From Burkholderiales bacterium (GTDB lineage: Bacteria; Pseudomonadota; Gammaproteobacteria; Burkholderiales; Usitatibacteraceae), in assembly GCA_025360815.1 (NCBI GenBank), contig JANYBL010000053.1:1-34899 (forward strand): a stretch of DNA of 34,899 nucleotides. Direction: 5' to 3'. Below are positions 1 to 8,668 of this stretch, in pieces; position 1 is the first letter of the stretch, and each line of letters starts with the position of its first letter. The notes beneath the pieces are model-generated. The model had not been told where the DNA came from, made no database searches, and was given only the letters and a program-made list of their open reading frames with translations. Both the position numbers and the translations under genes were made by a program.

Positions 1-303
1 ATGATCGTGTTTGTCATCTTCGTGCTGATGCTTTATGTAACGATGGTTTACGGCCCGATTGCGGCGATGCTGGTGGAGTTATTTCCAACCAAGATTCGCT
101 ACACATCGATGTCGTTACCGTATCACATTGGTAATGGTTGGTTCGGTGGTTTCTTACCGTTTACAGCGACCTTCTTGTCGATTTCCTACGGCAACATTTT
201 CCAAGGTCTGTGGTATCCAATTGTTATTGCTTCGATGACATTTGTGATCGGTGCCTTGTTCTTGCCTGAAACCAAAGATTACGCCATGGTGCGGGACGAG
301 TAG
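1..303 (+). CDS. MFS metabolite:H+ symporter, C-terminal fragment (cut by window start)
   Basis: The 100 visible residues are the last part of a major facilitator transporter; the gene begins outside the window. The segment ELFPTKIRYTSMSLPYHIGN followed by GGFLPFTATFL, and the ending LPETKD, are typical of the metabolite:H+ symporter (ProP/KgtP-like) subgroup of inner-membrane permeases. Three hydrophobic segments can be seen (about residues 1-22, 48-65 and 70-88), which fits the last transmembrane helices. The substrate cannot be told from this end. A strong terminator follows the TAG stop, so the gene ends its own transcription unit and is not joined to lptG. The family call is fairly safe; the subgroup is an inference from the conserved tail. 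Confidence 0.8.
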   Translation: MIVFVIFVLMLYVTMVYGPIAAMLVELFPTKIRYTSMSLPYHIGNGWFGGFLPFTATFLSISYGNIFQGLWYPIVIASMTFVIGALFLPETKDYAMVRDE

Positions 304-330
304 CCTAGGTTGTAACTCACCGTAAGATAT

Positions 331-359
331 AAAAACGCCGGGATTGCCCGGCGTTTTTT
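331..359 (+). terminator. Intrinsic terminator after the MFS gene
   Basis: A perfect 7-bp GC stem (CGCCGGG / CCCGGCG) with loop ATTG is flanked by AAAAA on the left and a run of six T on the right. It lies 30 nt after the MFS stop codon. The flanking A and T runs make it look bidirectional, but no minus-strand gene ends here. Confidence 0.93.
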
Positions 360-416
360 ATGGCCGGATCGTTTTGGAATTAAAGCGCGCTAAATGTCGG
401 TTAAACTTGTTGAAAT

Positions 417-1520
417 ATGACGACGTTCTTTCGATACCTTGCCAAAGAAATTTTTGTAGCGACCGGTTTGCTGCTGCTGGCACTGCTGGCGCTGTTTGCG
501 TTGTTCGATCTCATCCGCGAGCTGGGTGACCTGGGCAAAGGCGCCTACAACCTAACTTCTCTATTGCTTTACGTCACGCTCTCGCAGCCTTCACATGTTG
601 TGGTGATTTTTCCGATTGCAGCGCTCTTGGGTACGTTGCTCGCGATCTCGCGGCTATCGGCAAATTCTGAATTGACGGTGATGCGGGCATCGGGTTTGTC
701 GCTCAATAAGCTGGCAATTTTTGCAAGCATTATCGGTTTGTTTTTTTCTGTTCTGACGTTTACGTTTGGTGAATATGTCGCACCCGCTTCGGAGGAAGCA
801 GCGAAACGGTTGCGATTGGCCGCGACTAGCTCGGTAGTGGCGCGCGAATTTCGCTCTGGGTTCTGGGTAAAAGACGATCTATCGTTTGTCAATATTCAAA
901 CCCTCACCCCCGAAACGGAGCTGCTGAATATGCGCATTTATGAGTTTGACCGTGCTTATCGGTTGCTGTCGATCAGTATTGTGAAAAGCGCAAAATACGA
1001 CGCCCAAAATCGCTGGGCGCTCAACGGTGTGGAAAAAACGACTTTTGAGGGTGACCGTGTCCGCATCAATAATTTGCCGATCGCGACATGGAATTCTGTG
1101 ATGACGCCGGATTTATTATCGGCTTTGCAGGTTAAGCCCGATGAAATGTCGATCAGTAATTTAAACGCCTATATCGACCATCTACGCGGTAACAAACAAA
1201 GCACCGTACGTTATGAATTAGCGCTTTGGACGAAGGTTCTGCAGCCTGCAGCCGTGGTGATTTTGATGTTGCTAGCGATCCCTTTCGCGATCCAATCGGC
1301 ACGTTCTGGCGGCGTTGGCGCACGCTTGGTGTTGGGTATCATGGTGGGATTGGTGTCGTACATTTTCAATCAAATGGCATCAATCTTAACAACCCTCAAT
1401 GATTGGCCGCCGCTGCTGGCTGCGGCCACACCACTGGTGGTATTTCTGCTTGTCGCCTTGGGGATGATTGCGTGGAAAGAATACGGATACCGCAAGACGC
1501 GGTTTACCGCACCGGCTTAA
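417..1520 (+). CDS. lptG: LPS export ABC transporter permease LptG
   Basis: This 367-residue inner-membrane protein matches LptG, one of the two permease subunits (with LptF) of the LptB2FG machine that extracts lipopolysaccharide from the inner membrane and passes it to the LptC/LptA bridge. The N-terminus has a helix (about 10-35), then a second (about 58-78) ending in the family pattern LLGTLLAISRLSANSELTVMRASG, a third helix (about 97-120), a large periplasmic beta-rich region (about 130-265), and three C-terminal helices (about 270-360). The length is normal for the family. LptF is usually the neighbouring gene, but here a terminator and an MFS gene lie upstream and a convergent RDD gene lies downstream. 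The start at 417 is the first in-frame ATG giving the standard N-terminus. Confidence 0.9.
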   Translation: MTTFFRYLAKEIFVATGLLLLALLALFALFDLIRELGDLGKGAYNLTSLLLYVTLSQPSHVVVIFPIAALLGTLLAISRLSANSELTVMRASGLSLNKLAIFASIIGLFFSVLTFTFGEYVAPASEEAAKRLRLAATSSVVAREFRSGFWVKDDLSFVNIQTLTPETELLNMRIYEFDRAYRLLSISIVKSAKYDAQNRWALNGVEKTTFEGDRVRINNLPIATWNSVMTPDLLSALQVKPDEMSISNLNAYIDHLRGNKQSTVRYELALWTKVLQPAAVVILMLLAIPFAIQSARSGGVGARLVLGIMVGLVSYIFNQMASILTTLNDWPPLLAAATPLVVFLLVALGMIAWKEYGYRKTRFTAPA

Positions 1521-1599
1521 TTTAAACTTGGTGCGCGGGCGCGATTGCGCCGCTTGTTGATCGGCCAGCGCGCCGACGGTTGTTGAGCAACCACATGGC

Positions 1600-2169
1600 T
1601 TATTGTTTCGCCATCGTCTCGGCTAGAGCGTTAACCAACATCGTGCCGGACAGATGATCATGCAAAAATTGCCGCTCATGATCAAATTTTGCCCACCATA
1701 TTGTTGCAACCATTGGCAAAAACATCCACATGGTGACTGCTAGATTCACCCGCGCGGGGAAAAACAGCAAAACCAAGCCTGCCGCCGCCGGACCAAAAAA
1801 TAAGATCGCGATGGCAAACCGTTTTAGGGCTTCGGCAACCGTGAGTGAGTTGCCGTTGCGGTTCACGACTTTGAAGCGCCATGTTTTCATTGGCAAGGTT
1901 TGCCCACCGTGTGTCCATAGCCACCCAAAATAACCCGCCGTAATCAGCAGTAGGTAAAGTTGATAAATCAAATGCGGGATACCGTCTAAGGTGTAGCCTT
2001 TGAGTCCGGCAATGGGGAATGAAGCGATGAGCAATAGGGCCAACAGCAGCAAGCCCTCGTATGGGATCGTGGCGACGCGTCTGAGAATGCTAGGAACAAA
2101 CGCTGCCGCATTTTTTTCTGAAGAGACCATCGCAACGCTCTCGGTCTTACTGGAATCAGGTGAACCCAT
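1600..2169 (-). CDS. RDD-family membrane protein
   Basis: A 189-residue protein with four hydrophobic stretches (about 36-54, 66-85, 115-135 and 143-160). The RDD family is named after conserved Arg and Asp residues in the first and later helices: here Arg-Arg precedes helix 1, GGQTLPMKTWRFKVV is a typical family loop, and HDHLSGTMLV is the typical ending. Function is unknown in general; some RDD proteins have been linked to ion transport. It is the last gene of the sigma factor / DUF3619 / DUF3106 / RDD cluster, and its ATG lies only 3 nt after the DUF3106 stop, so translation is probably coupled. Residue 14 (Met) is an alternative start. It converges on lptG. Confidence 0.83.
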   Translation of the reverse strand: MGSPDSSKTESVAMVSSEKNAAAFVPSILRRVATIPYEGLLLLALLLIASFPIAGLKGYTLDGIPHLIYQLYLLLITAGYFGWLWTHGGQTLPMKTWRFKVVNRNGNSLTVAEALKRFAIAILFFGPAAAGLVLLFFPARVNLAVTMWMFLPMVATIWWAKFDHERQFLHDHLSGTMLVNALAETMAKQ

Positions 2170-2172
2170 TGA

Positions 2173-2781
2173 TTATTTTGCGGCGCTATCGGCGTTTGTG
2201 GCTGCAGAATTAGGCGACGCTTTTTCCGCTTTTTCCGCTTTCTCGTTCCAGCGCTCGCGCAACTCGTATTGCTTTTGCGGGGGCAGGCTTGATAGATGTT
2301 GAAATTTATCTCGTGCCGCGCGGCGCTGCTCAAGCGTCAGCCCGGCCCATTCTTTAATACGTTCCTGAAAACGCTCCTGCTGGATCGGCACGAGCTTCGG
2401 GTAGGCTTTCGCGGCGCCAATCAATTTGCGCTGCTGCATGCCTGGCAACTGTGCCCAATCTTTTTCCAGTGGTGCCAACACTTTGCGTTCTGTCTCGGGG
2501 ATTTTTTTCCAATCCACCGGCGGTGCGGGTTTTTTGGCATCGCTCGCCTGCTGCTGCTTCGGCGGGGTTTTGGATGTTGCAGATGCCTGCGCTGAGTTGG
2601 GTGCCGCAATCGACAAAGCCACAAACGACAAAACCGCCAGTGTCATGCAGCTGGCGGCTGTTGTGTTTTTTAGGGAGGTCCGTTCGACGGTAGGTTTAGC
2701 AGCAGTGATCGCTACGGATTCTACGGGTGGGCGGGCCGACAATACGGTTCGCAAGTTTAGCGAGAAGAATCTTTCACCCAC
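2173..2781 (-). CDS. DUF3106 domain protein, probably exported
   Basis: A 202-residue protein recognised as DUF3106 from its position and from its charged C-terminal half (about residues 87-190), which has repeated W-K, L-P-x-x-Q-Q and E-R-W-type motifs. A hydrophobic stretch near residues 45-65 ending in a small-residue site looks like an uncleaved or cleaved export signal; with the first ATG it would be preceded by a long 44-residue lead, so Met46 is a credible alternative start. The annotated ATG overlaps the upstream DUF3619 gene by 25 nt, which supports an operon but also makes the exact start uncertain. No enzymatic motif is visible. The tail is rich in Ala, Lys and Glu. It probably acts in the periplasm (inference). 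Confidence 0.78.
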   Translation of the reverse strand: MGERFFSLNLRTVLSARPPVESVAITAAKPTVERTSLKNTTAASCMTLAVLSFVALSIAAPNSAQASATSKTPPKQQQASDAKKPAPPVDWKKIPETERKVLAPLEKDWAQLPGMQQRKLIGAAKAYPKLVPIQQERFQERIKEWAGLTLEQRRAARDKFQHLSSLPPQKQYELRERWNEKAEKAEKASPNSAATNADSAAK

Positions 2782-3131
2782 GATTGGAAATCCTTGTCCA
2801 AGAATGCATTAATCGGTAATTCGCCCGTCAAAAGCTGTGCATCAAGTGCGCCTGAATCATCAACGATATCGTCATCCATTGCGTTATAAGCGATAGCGGC
2901 AGCGGCAATCGCTAAAATAGGTAACCAAAACAATGGCTTAGTCATCCAGCTCGAAAGATTCAAGGTTTGACCAGAAACAGTCACCAGTCCCATAAGGTTG
3001 ATCGGCTCACGGTAGTTTGCCATCGCTTTTTGGCGCGCGGTGCGGAGTTTGGCGACGTTCGATTCTTCCATACGGGAAACACCGTAATCGAGGGTTTGGG
3101 TGATTTTTTTTGCTATCTCGTTTTCGTTCAT
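2757..3131 (-). CDS. DUF3619 single-span membrane protein, candidate anti-sigma partner
   Basis: A 124-residue protein with a charged cytoplasmic N-terminal half (about 1-60), one hydrophobic helix (about 66-84) and an acidic extracytoplasmic tail containing DDDIVDD. This is the DUF3619 layout. It starts 58 nt after the sigma factor stop and overlaps DUF3106. A one-helix protein directly downstream of an ECF-like sigma factor is the usual place for an anti-sigma factor, so that role is a reasonable inference; no zinc-binding HxxxCxxC motif is present, so it is not a ZAS-type anti-sigma. It is widespread in Burkholderiales as part of this four-gene cluster. Confidence 0.8.
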   Translation of the reverse strand: MNENEIAKKITQTLDYGVSRMEESNVAKLRTARQKAMANYREPINLMGLVTVSGQTLNLSSWMTKPLFWLPILAIAAAAIAYNAMDDDIVDDSGALDAQLLTGELPINAFLDKDFQSWVKDSSR

Positions 3132-3189
3132 GATCTTGTGCCTATGTGTGTATGGTGTTTACGGCCGAGAGTTTTGTGTTTTATTTGAT

Positions 3190-3762
3190 TCAGTGGGGCT
3201 TAGGCATGGTGTCAAGCGTAATGCCTTTGGCTTTCAGTAACAACGACAATGCGTGAACGGCGCGGGAGCAGTGAGTCTTAACACTTCCTTCTGAGCAACC
3301 CATCGCATCCGCCGTTTCTGAAACATCGAATTCCTCCCAATAACGCAACATAAACGCTTCGCGTTGACGCGCGGGTAATTTCTCAACGGCTTCTTCAATA
3401 ATTTTCAGGGTTTGTGACTGTTCGAGTTGGTCGATCGGTGTCACGGGAATGCTGGACGTGTTTTCGGCCTCTAAGGTCTCCAAAAAATCGCGTTCATCGT
3501 CATCATCGTTGTTGCTGCCAAACGACGAGAACAGCGTTGTCCAAGTTGTCCGAACCTTGCTGCGGCGATACCAGTCGCGGATCGTATTTTGCAAAATACG
3601 CTGAAACAGCATTGGTAGCTCCTCGGCGGGCTTGGTAGCGTATTTTTCCGCGAGTTTCATCATCGAGTCTTGAACAATATCCAAGGCGGATTCGTCCTGC
3701 TTGACCGCAAAGACAGCCTGTTTGAACGCTTTTCGTTCAGCGGATGCTAAAAAATCCGCCAT
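3190..3762 (-). CDS. RNA polymerase sigma factor, sigma-70 family (ECF-like)
   Basis: A 190-residue protein with the two regions of a small alternative sigma factor. Region 2 spans about residues 10-75 (ALDIVQDSMMKLAEKY, then a W-Y-R-R segment that fits the promoter -10 recognising helix). Region 4 spans about 125-185 (LPARQREAFMLRYWEEF, followed by a helix-turn-helix and SVKTHCSRAVHAL). An acidic linker with DDDDE joins them. It leads the operon with DUF3619, DUF3106 and RDD, and it is divergent from ilvI. The ATG at 3762 has only a weak AAAGAA upstream. The regulon cannot be told. This is a chromosomal core gene in many Burkholderiales. Confidence 0.9.
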   Translation of the reverse strand: MADFLASAERKAFKQAVFAVKQDESALDIVQDSMMKLAEKYATKPAEELPMLFQRILQNTIRDWYRRSKVRTTWTTLFSSFGSNNDDDDERDFLETLEAENTSSIPVTPIDQLEQSQTLKIIEEAVEKLPARQREAFMLRYWEEFDVSETADAMGCSEGSVKTHCSRAVHALSLLLKAKGITLDTMPKPH

Positions 3763-4180
3763 TTCTTTTGCAGTAGCCAGAGCATTCCTCGCGGGTGAAA
3801 TTCATGTTTCAAGACAAAATGATGCATAACTGCGTCAGAGTCTAACAACTTTTCGTGCAACCGGCATAGGGTTGTGCATCGTTATGCTTGACCAGTTGGC
3901 ATCCAATCGGTAAGGTAGCAGATACTGCACTGCACAATTCACCGGGCGACCCCCGAAAAACGTTAATTCATGTGAACTGCACAGCGCGAATAGGCTAGGG
4001 ACTTTCGGCTGCCTCACAATGGTGCCAACCCCTGCATAGCCATACCTTTTAGGGGAAACGATTGCCTAAATTGCCAGAATTGCCCGGGTTTCTCCTAGGG
4101 CAACATGGCGTGCGGAAGTGTTTCCAGTTTGCATTATATTTGTTACTTTTTTTGCCACCCTCGGCACTCGGCGAATCCAT
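3763..4180. other. Divergent intergenic region between the sigma factor and ilvI
   Basis: About 420 bases hold the control regions of both divergent units. I see no convincing gene and no clear sigma-70 promoter pair; a short CAACC/GGTTG inverted repeat sits at 3858-3874. A short leucine-rich frame ends across the ilvI start (listed separately). A reverse frame at 3835-4017 has no start signal and no recognisable product. Confidence 0.5.
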
Positions 4181-4184
4181 ATGA
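4110..4184 (+). other. Possible leucine-rich upstream ORF overlapping the ilvI start
   Basis: GTG at 4110 opens a 24-codon frame with six leucine codons, four of them in a run of five codons (TTG TTA CTT TTT TTG). Its TGA overlaps the ilvI ATG as ATGA. It has no clear ribosome binding site and lacks the Val and Ile codons usual in an ilv leader, so it could be chance. Confidence 0.2.
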
Positions 4185-5962
4185 AACTCTCAGAACTCCC
4201 CCATTCTCAAACCAAATCCGCCAATTTCGCGGTGGACAAGCCTGTCGTATCCGGCGAAATCCTGTCTGGTGCAGAGATCCTTTGCCGCGCTTTAAAAACC
4301 GAAGGCACCGAATTCGTCTTTGGCTATCCTGGCGGCGCGGTGCTGGCGATTTACGATGAAATTTACAAACAAGACGCTTTCAAGCACATTCTGGTACGCC
4401 ATGAACAAGCTGCCGTGCACGCAGCCGATGCCTATTCCCGGTCCACCGGTCGTGCCGGTGTTGCGCTAGTCACGTCGGGTCCAGGCGTCACCAATGCGGT
4501 GACGGGTATTGCTACTGCCTACATGGATTCGATCCCGATGGTCATTATCACGGGGCAAGTGCCCACTTACGCTATTGGTCAGGATGCATTTCAAGAGTGC
4601 GATACGGTTGGCATCACGCGTCCGTGCGTAAAACATAATTTTTTGGTTAAAGATGTGGCTGATTTAGCCATCACATTGAAAAAGGCTTTTTACATCGCCA
4701 CCACTGGCCGCCCTGGGCCGGTCGTTGTGGACATTCCCAAAGATGTGTCGATGGCGAAAACGCCATATCACTATCCTGGATCAGTCGAAATGCGTTCCTA
4801 TCGACCGCTTACCAAAGGGCATAGTGGGCAAATTCGCAAAGCAATGCAAATGTTGCTTGATGCCGAGCGTCCGATGATTTACATCGGTGGAGGCGCGATT
4901 TTGGGCGACGCATCGTCCCAAGTCACTGAGCTGGTCAGGCTCTTAGGCTATCCGTGTACCAACACATTGATGGGTTTGGGAGCATATCCGTCGTCAGACA
5001 AGCAATTCCTCGGCATGCTTGGGATGCACGGCACCGTCGAAGCAAACATGGCGATGCAAAACTGCGATGTGCTGTTTGCTGTTGGTGCGCGGTTTGATGA
5101 TCGTGTGATTGGCAATCCCGAGCACTTCAATGCGGGAAACCCGACTCGCAAAATTATCCATATCGATATTGATCCCTCGTCAATCTCCAAACGCGTCAAG
5201 GTTGATGTGCCGATTGTCGGCGGCATTAAAGACGTCATGATCGACTTGTTGGCGCAGTTAAAAGCCGCTGAGCAAAAGCCAAATAAAATCGCCGCATGGT
5301 GGAAACAAATTGAAGCGTGGCGCGGCAAAAATTGCATGCGCTATAAAATGTCCGACACCATCATCAAGCCACAATACGTCGTGCAAAAGTTGCATGAAGT
5401 CACCAAAGGCGATGCAATTGTTACCTCTGACGTTGGTCAGCACCAAATGTGGGCGGCACAATACTACGGCTTCGAAAAGCCGCGCCGTTGGATCAATTCT
5501 GGCGGCTTGGGAACGATGGGCGTAGGCTTGCCCTATGCAATGGGTTGCAAATTGGCATTCCCTGAATTGGACGTTGCCTGCATCACTGGCGAGGGCTCCA
5601 TTCAAATGAACATTCAAGAGCTTTCAACTTGCAAACAATACGACATCCCGTTGAAGGTAATTTTGCTCAATAATCGTTACCTCGGTATGGTGCGGCAGTG
5701 GCAGGAGTTTTTTCATGGCAACCGGCATTCCGAGTCCTATATGGATGCGCTGCCCGATTTTACGAAGTTAGCGGAAGCTTATGGTCACGTCGGTATGAAG
5801 ATTGAAAAGCCCGGCGATGTGGAAGGGGCATTGAAAGACGCATTTGCGATGAAAGACCGTTTGGTGTTCCTGAATTTCGTCACTGACCAAACCGAAAATG
5901 TGTTCCCGATGGTGCCTGGCGGTAAAGGCATTTCGGAAATGATTTTGGCCGAAGATTTGTAA
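4181..5962 (+). CDS. ilvI: Acetolactate synthase, large (catalytic) subunit
   Basis: A 593-residue thiamine diphosphate enzyme that joins two pyruvates to acetolactate, or pyruvate and 2-oxobutyrate to acetohydroxybutyrate, the first common step of branched-chain amino acid synthesis. It has the three ThDP-fold domains: the N-terminal domain begins GAEILCRALKTEG and carries the catalytic glutamate in HEQAAVHAADAY (Glu75); the central FAD domain includes GARFDDRV; the C-terminal ThDP domain has GEGSIQMN through NNRYLGMVRQWQ. An in-frame GTG at 4118 would add 21 residues, but the ATG at 4181 matches the usual length, so I chose it. The ilvH gene follows after 20 nt. Feedback inhibition would come through IlvH. 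Confidence 0.95.
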   Translation: MKLSELPHSQTKSANFAVDKPVVSGEILSGAEILCRALKTEGTEFVFGYPGGAVLAIYDEIYKQDAFKHILVRHEQAAVHAADAYSRSTGRAGVALVTSGPGVTNAVTGIATAYMDSIPMVIITGQVPTYAIGQDAFQECDTVGITRPCVKHNFLVKDVADLAITLKKAFYIATTGRPGPVVVDIPKDVSMAKTPYHYPGSVEMRSYRPLTKGHSGQIRKAMQMLLDAERPMIYIGGGAILGDASSQVTELVRLLGYPCTNTLMGLGAYPSSDKQFLGMLGMHGTVEANMAMQNCDVLFAVGARFDDRVIGNPEHFNAGNPTRKIIHIDIDPSSISKRVKVDVPIVGGIKDVMIDLLAQLKAAEQKPNKIAAWWKQIEAWRGKNCMRYKMSDTIIKPQYVVQKLHEVTKGDAIVTSDVGQHQMWAAQYYGFEKPRRWINSGGLGTMGVGLPYAMGCKLAFPELDVACITGEGSIQMNIQELSTCKQYDIPLKVILLNNRYLGMVRQWQEFFHGNRHSESYMDALPDFTKLAEAYGHVGMKIEKPGDVEGALKDAFAMKDRLVFLNFVTDQTENVFPMVPGGKGISEMILAEDL

Positions 5963-5982
5963 ATAGAAATTAAATAAAAAAT

Positions 5983-6474
5983 ATGCGTCATATCCTTTCT
6001 CTACTGATTGAAAACGAAGCTGGCGCTTTGTCCCGCGTCGCAGGGCTGTTCTCGGCTCGTGGCTATAACATTGAATCACTCACGGTCGCACCGACTGAAG
6101 ATGCAACGCTGTCGCGGATGACGATTGTCACCTCTGGTTCTGCAGACGTAATCGAGCAAATTACCAAGCAGGTTAATAAGCTGATTGATATTGTCAAAAT
6201 CGTCGACCTGAACGAGGGCAAACACGTCGAGCGCGAACTGATGTTGGTAAAATGCCGCGCTGTCGGCAAAGACCGCGAAGAGATCAAACGGACTGCCGAT
6301 ATTTTTCGCGCCCGTATCATTGATCTCACCGAAAAAACCTATGTCATCGAGCTGACCGGTACCGGCGACAAGCTCGACGCGTTTTTAGAAGCGCTTGATC
6401 GGGCGCTGATTTTAGAAACCGTTCGCACCGGCGCTTGCGGCTTGGGGCGTGGCGAGTGGGTGATTAAAGTATAG
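5983..6474 (+). CDS. ilvH: Acetolactate synthase, small (regulatory) subunit
   Basis: A 163-residue protein of normal length for IlvH. The N-terminal ACT domain is clear (MRHILSLLIENEAGALSRVAG, then RGYNIESLTVAPTED), which binds valine and gives feedback control to the catalytic subunit. The C-terminal ALS_ss domain (about 85-160) ends in VRTGACGLGRGEW, close to the family consensus. It follows ilvI by 20 nt and precedes ilvC by 72 nt, so the three genes form one operon. The ATG at 5983 has no strong Shine-Dalgarno sequence, which suggests coupling to ilvI translation. Confidence 0.95.
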   Translation: MRHILSLLIENEAGALSRVAGLFSARGYNIESLTVAPTEDATLSRMTIVTSGSADVIEQITKQVNKLIDIVKIVDLNEGKHVERELMLVKCRAVGKDREEIKRTADIFRARIIDLTEKTYVIELTGTGDKLDAFLEALDRALILETVRTGACGLGRGEWVIKV

Positions 6475-6513
6475 AACGCTACCAACAGCTCACAACAGCA
6501 ACAATTCAATTAA

Positions 6514-7563
<1,050 letters not shown>

Positions 7564-7610
7564 TCACCGCTTTCTGCGCGGCATCGTTCTGCTTCGTTGC
7601 GTTTTTTAAG

Positions 7611-7639
7611 AATAGGGCCGCATTGCGGCCTTATTTTTT
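7611..7639 (+). terminator. Intrinsic terminator of the ilvIHC operon
   Basis: An 11-bp stem (AATAGGGCCGC / GCGGCCTTATT, one G-T wobble) with loop ATT runs into a tail of T residues. It lies 48 nt after the ilvC stop and separates ilvC from psd. Confidence 0.92.
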
Positions 7640-7714
7640 GAACGAAAATTGTTCCATATTGCCTTGCACACCCGCCGGGTGTAACTGCCTGAAGATCTGC
7701 GCCAGTAACGGGGT

Positions 7715-7745
7715 TTGCCGTTTACAGGTGGCCGACAGCTATAAT
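7715..7745 (+). promoter_or_regulatory. Candidate sigma-70 promoter for psd
   Basis: A perfect -10 box TATAAT at 7740-7745 lies 28 nt before the psd GTG. The best -35 candidate is TTGCCG at 7715-7720, with a rather long 19-nt spacer. It sits downstream of the ilvC terminator, so psd probably has its own promoter. Confidence 0.55.
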
Positions 7746-7773
7746 GTCTTATGTTAATTTTTAGAGTGAAGTC

Positions 7774-8628
7774 GTGTCCGACTGCCTAGCTGTACTCCCG
7801 CAATACCTTCTGCCCAAACAAGCCCTAACCATGCTTGCCGGTAAAATCGCCGGCGCAAAAGCGGGCGGCTTTACAACACGCTTGATTCGCTGGTTTGTCG
7901 CCAAATATCAAGTCAACATGGCCGAGGCCGCCAACCCCGACATCGAAAGCTACGCCAGCTTTAACGAATTTTTTACGCGTCCCCTGCGAGAAGGCGCTCG
8001 GCCGTTGGCGCAAGGTGTCGGGGCTGATTTTATTTGCCCCGTCGATGGCGCAATCAGCCAATTTGGCGCCATCGAAAAAGATCAAATTTTCCAAGCGAAG
8101 GGCCATCACTATTCCACCACCGCCTTGGTCGGTGGTGATGCCGCGCTGGCGGCTCAGTTTCAGGACGGTCAGTTCGCCACGCTTTACCTAAGTCCCAAGG
8201 ATTATCATCGCATCCACATGCCCCATGATGGCCGCCTGACCCGTATGATCTATGTGCCTGGTGCGTTGTTTTCCGTCAACCCAACCACGGCTCGTGGCGT
8301 GCCAGGCCTGTTTGCGCGGAACGAACGGGTGGTGTGCGTGTTCGAATCGGATCGCGGCTCCTTTGTGCTGACGCTAGTCGGCGCAACGATTGTCGGCTCC
8401 ATGGCAACCGTCTGGCACGGTATCGTTAACCCGCCCCGCGGTGGAGCAGTGCGGGAATGGAAATATGAAGATCAAAACATTACCCTTAAAAAAGGCGATG
8501 AAATGGGACGGTTTTTATTGGGTTCAACGGTGGTGATGTTGTGGCCGAAAGATACAATGAAATTTAATACAGCGTGGGAGCCTGCAGGAGAAATACGGAT
8601 GGGCGAGGCGATGGGGCGCGATAGCTGA
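7774..8628 (+). CDS. psd: Phosphatidylserine decarboxylase proenzyme, membrane-bound bacterial type
   Basis: A 284-residue proenzyme that converts phosphatidylserine to phosphatidylethanolamine at the inner membrane. The LGST motif (Gly250-Ser251) is the self-cleavage site that makes the pyruvoyl group on the small subunit. Asp91 in PVDGAISQFG and His148 in YHRIHMP complete the processing triad, matching D90/H147/S254 of the E. coli enzyme. FFTRPLR and FARNERVV are also family motifs. The length and motif set are those of the long E. coli-like form; many Burkholderiales instead carry a short (about 214-residue) decarboxylase next to pssA. The start is a GTG with a weak GAGTGAAG upstream. The partner gene pssA is about 21 kb away on the other strand. 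Confidence 0.95.
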   Translation: MSDCLAVLPQYLLPKQALTMLAGKIAGAKAGGFTTRLIRWFVAKYQVNMAEAANPDIESYASFNEFFTRPLREGARPLAQGVGADFICPVDGAISQFGAIEKDQIFQAKGHHYSTTALVGGDAALAAQFQDGQFATLYLSPKDYHRIHMPHDGRLTRMIYVPGALFSVNPTTARGVPGLFARNERVVCVFESDRGSFVLTLVGATIVGSMATVWHGIVNPPRGGAVREWKYEDQNITLKKGDEMGRFLLGSTVVMLWPKDTMKFNTAWEPAGEIRMGEAMGRDS

Positions 8629-8654
8629 ACTCCGCGCCAGTACTAGTGTTTCAG
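8625..8654 (-). repeat. Dispersed TAGCACTGGY hairpin element, copy E
   Basis: On the minus strand: arm CTGAA, A, CAC, loop TAGTACTGGC, GCG, GAG, arm TTCAG. The outer arms pair perfectly; the inner triplet has one A-C mismatch (a G-T wobble if read as plus-strand RNA). The loop differs from the other copies at one base. It overlaps the psd stop codon and lies just downstream of the convergent EamA gene. Confidence 0.6.
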
Positions 8655-8668
8655 GCAGTTTCCTTTTT

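Noticed and set aside
4118-4180. N-terminal extension of ilvI from GTG 4118
   Set aside because: It makes a longer N-terminus than usual and has no ribosome binding site; ATG 4181 fits better.
7691-7725. A sixth copy of the TAGCACTGGY repeat on the minus strand (AAACCCCGTTACTGGCGCAG)
   Set aside because: Spacing matches but the loop lacks TAGC and the inner stem does not pair; too diverged to count.
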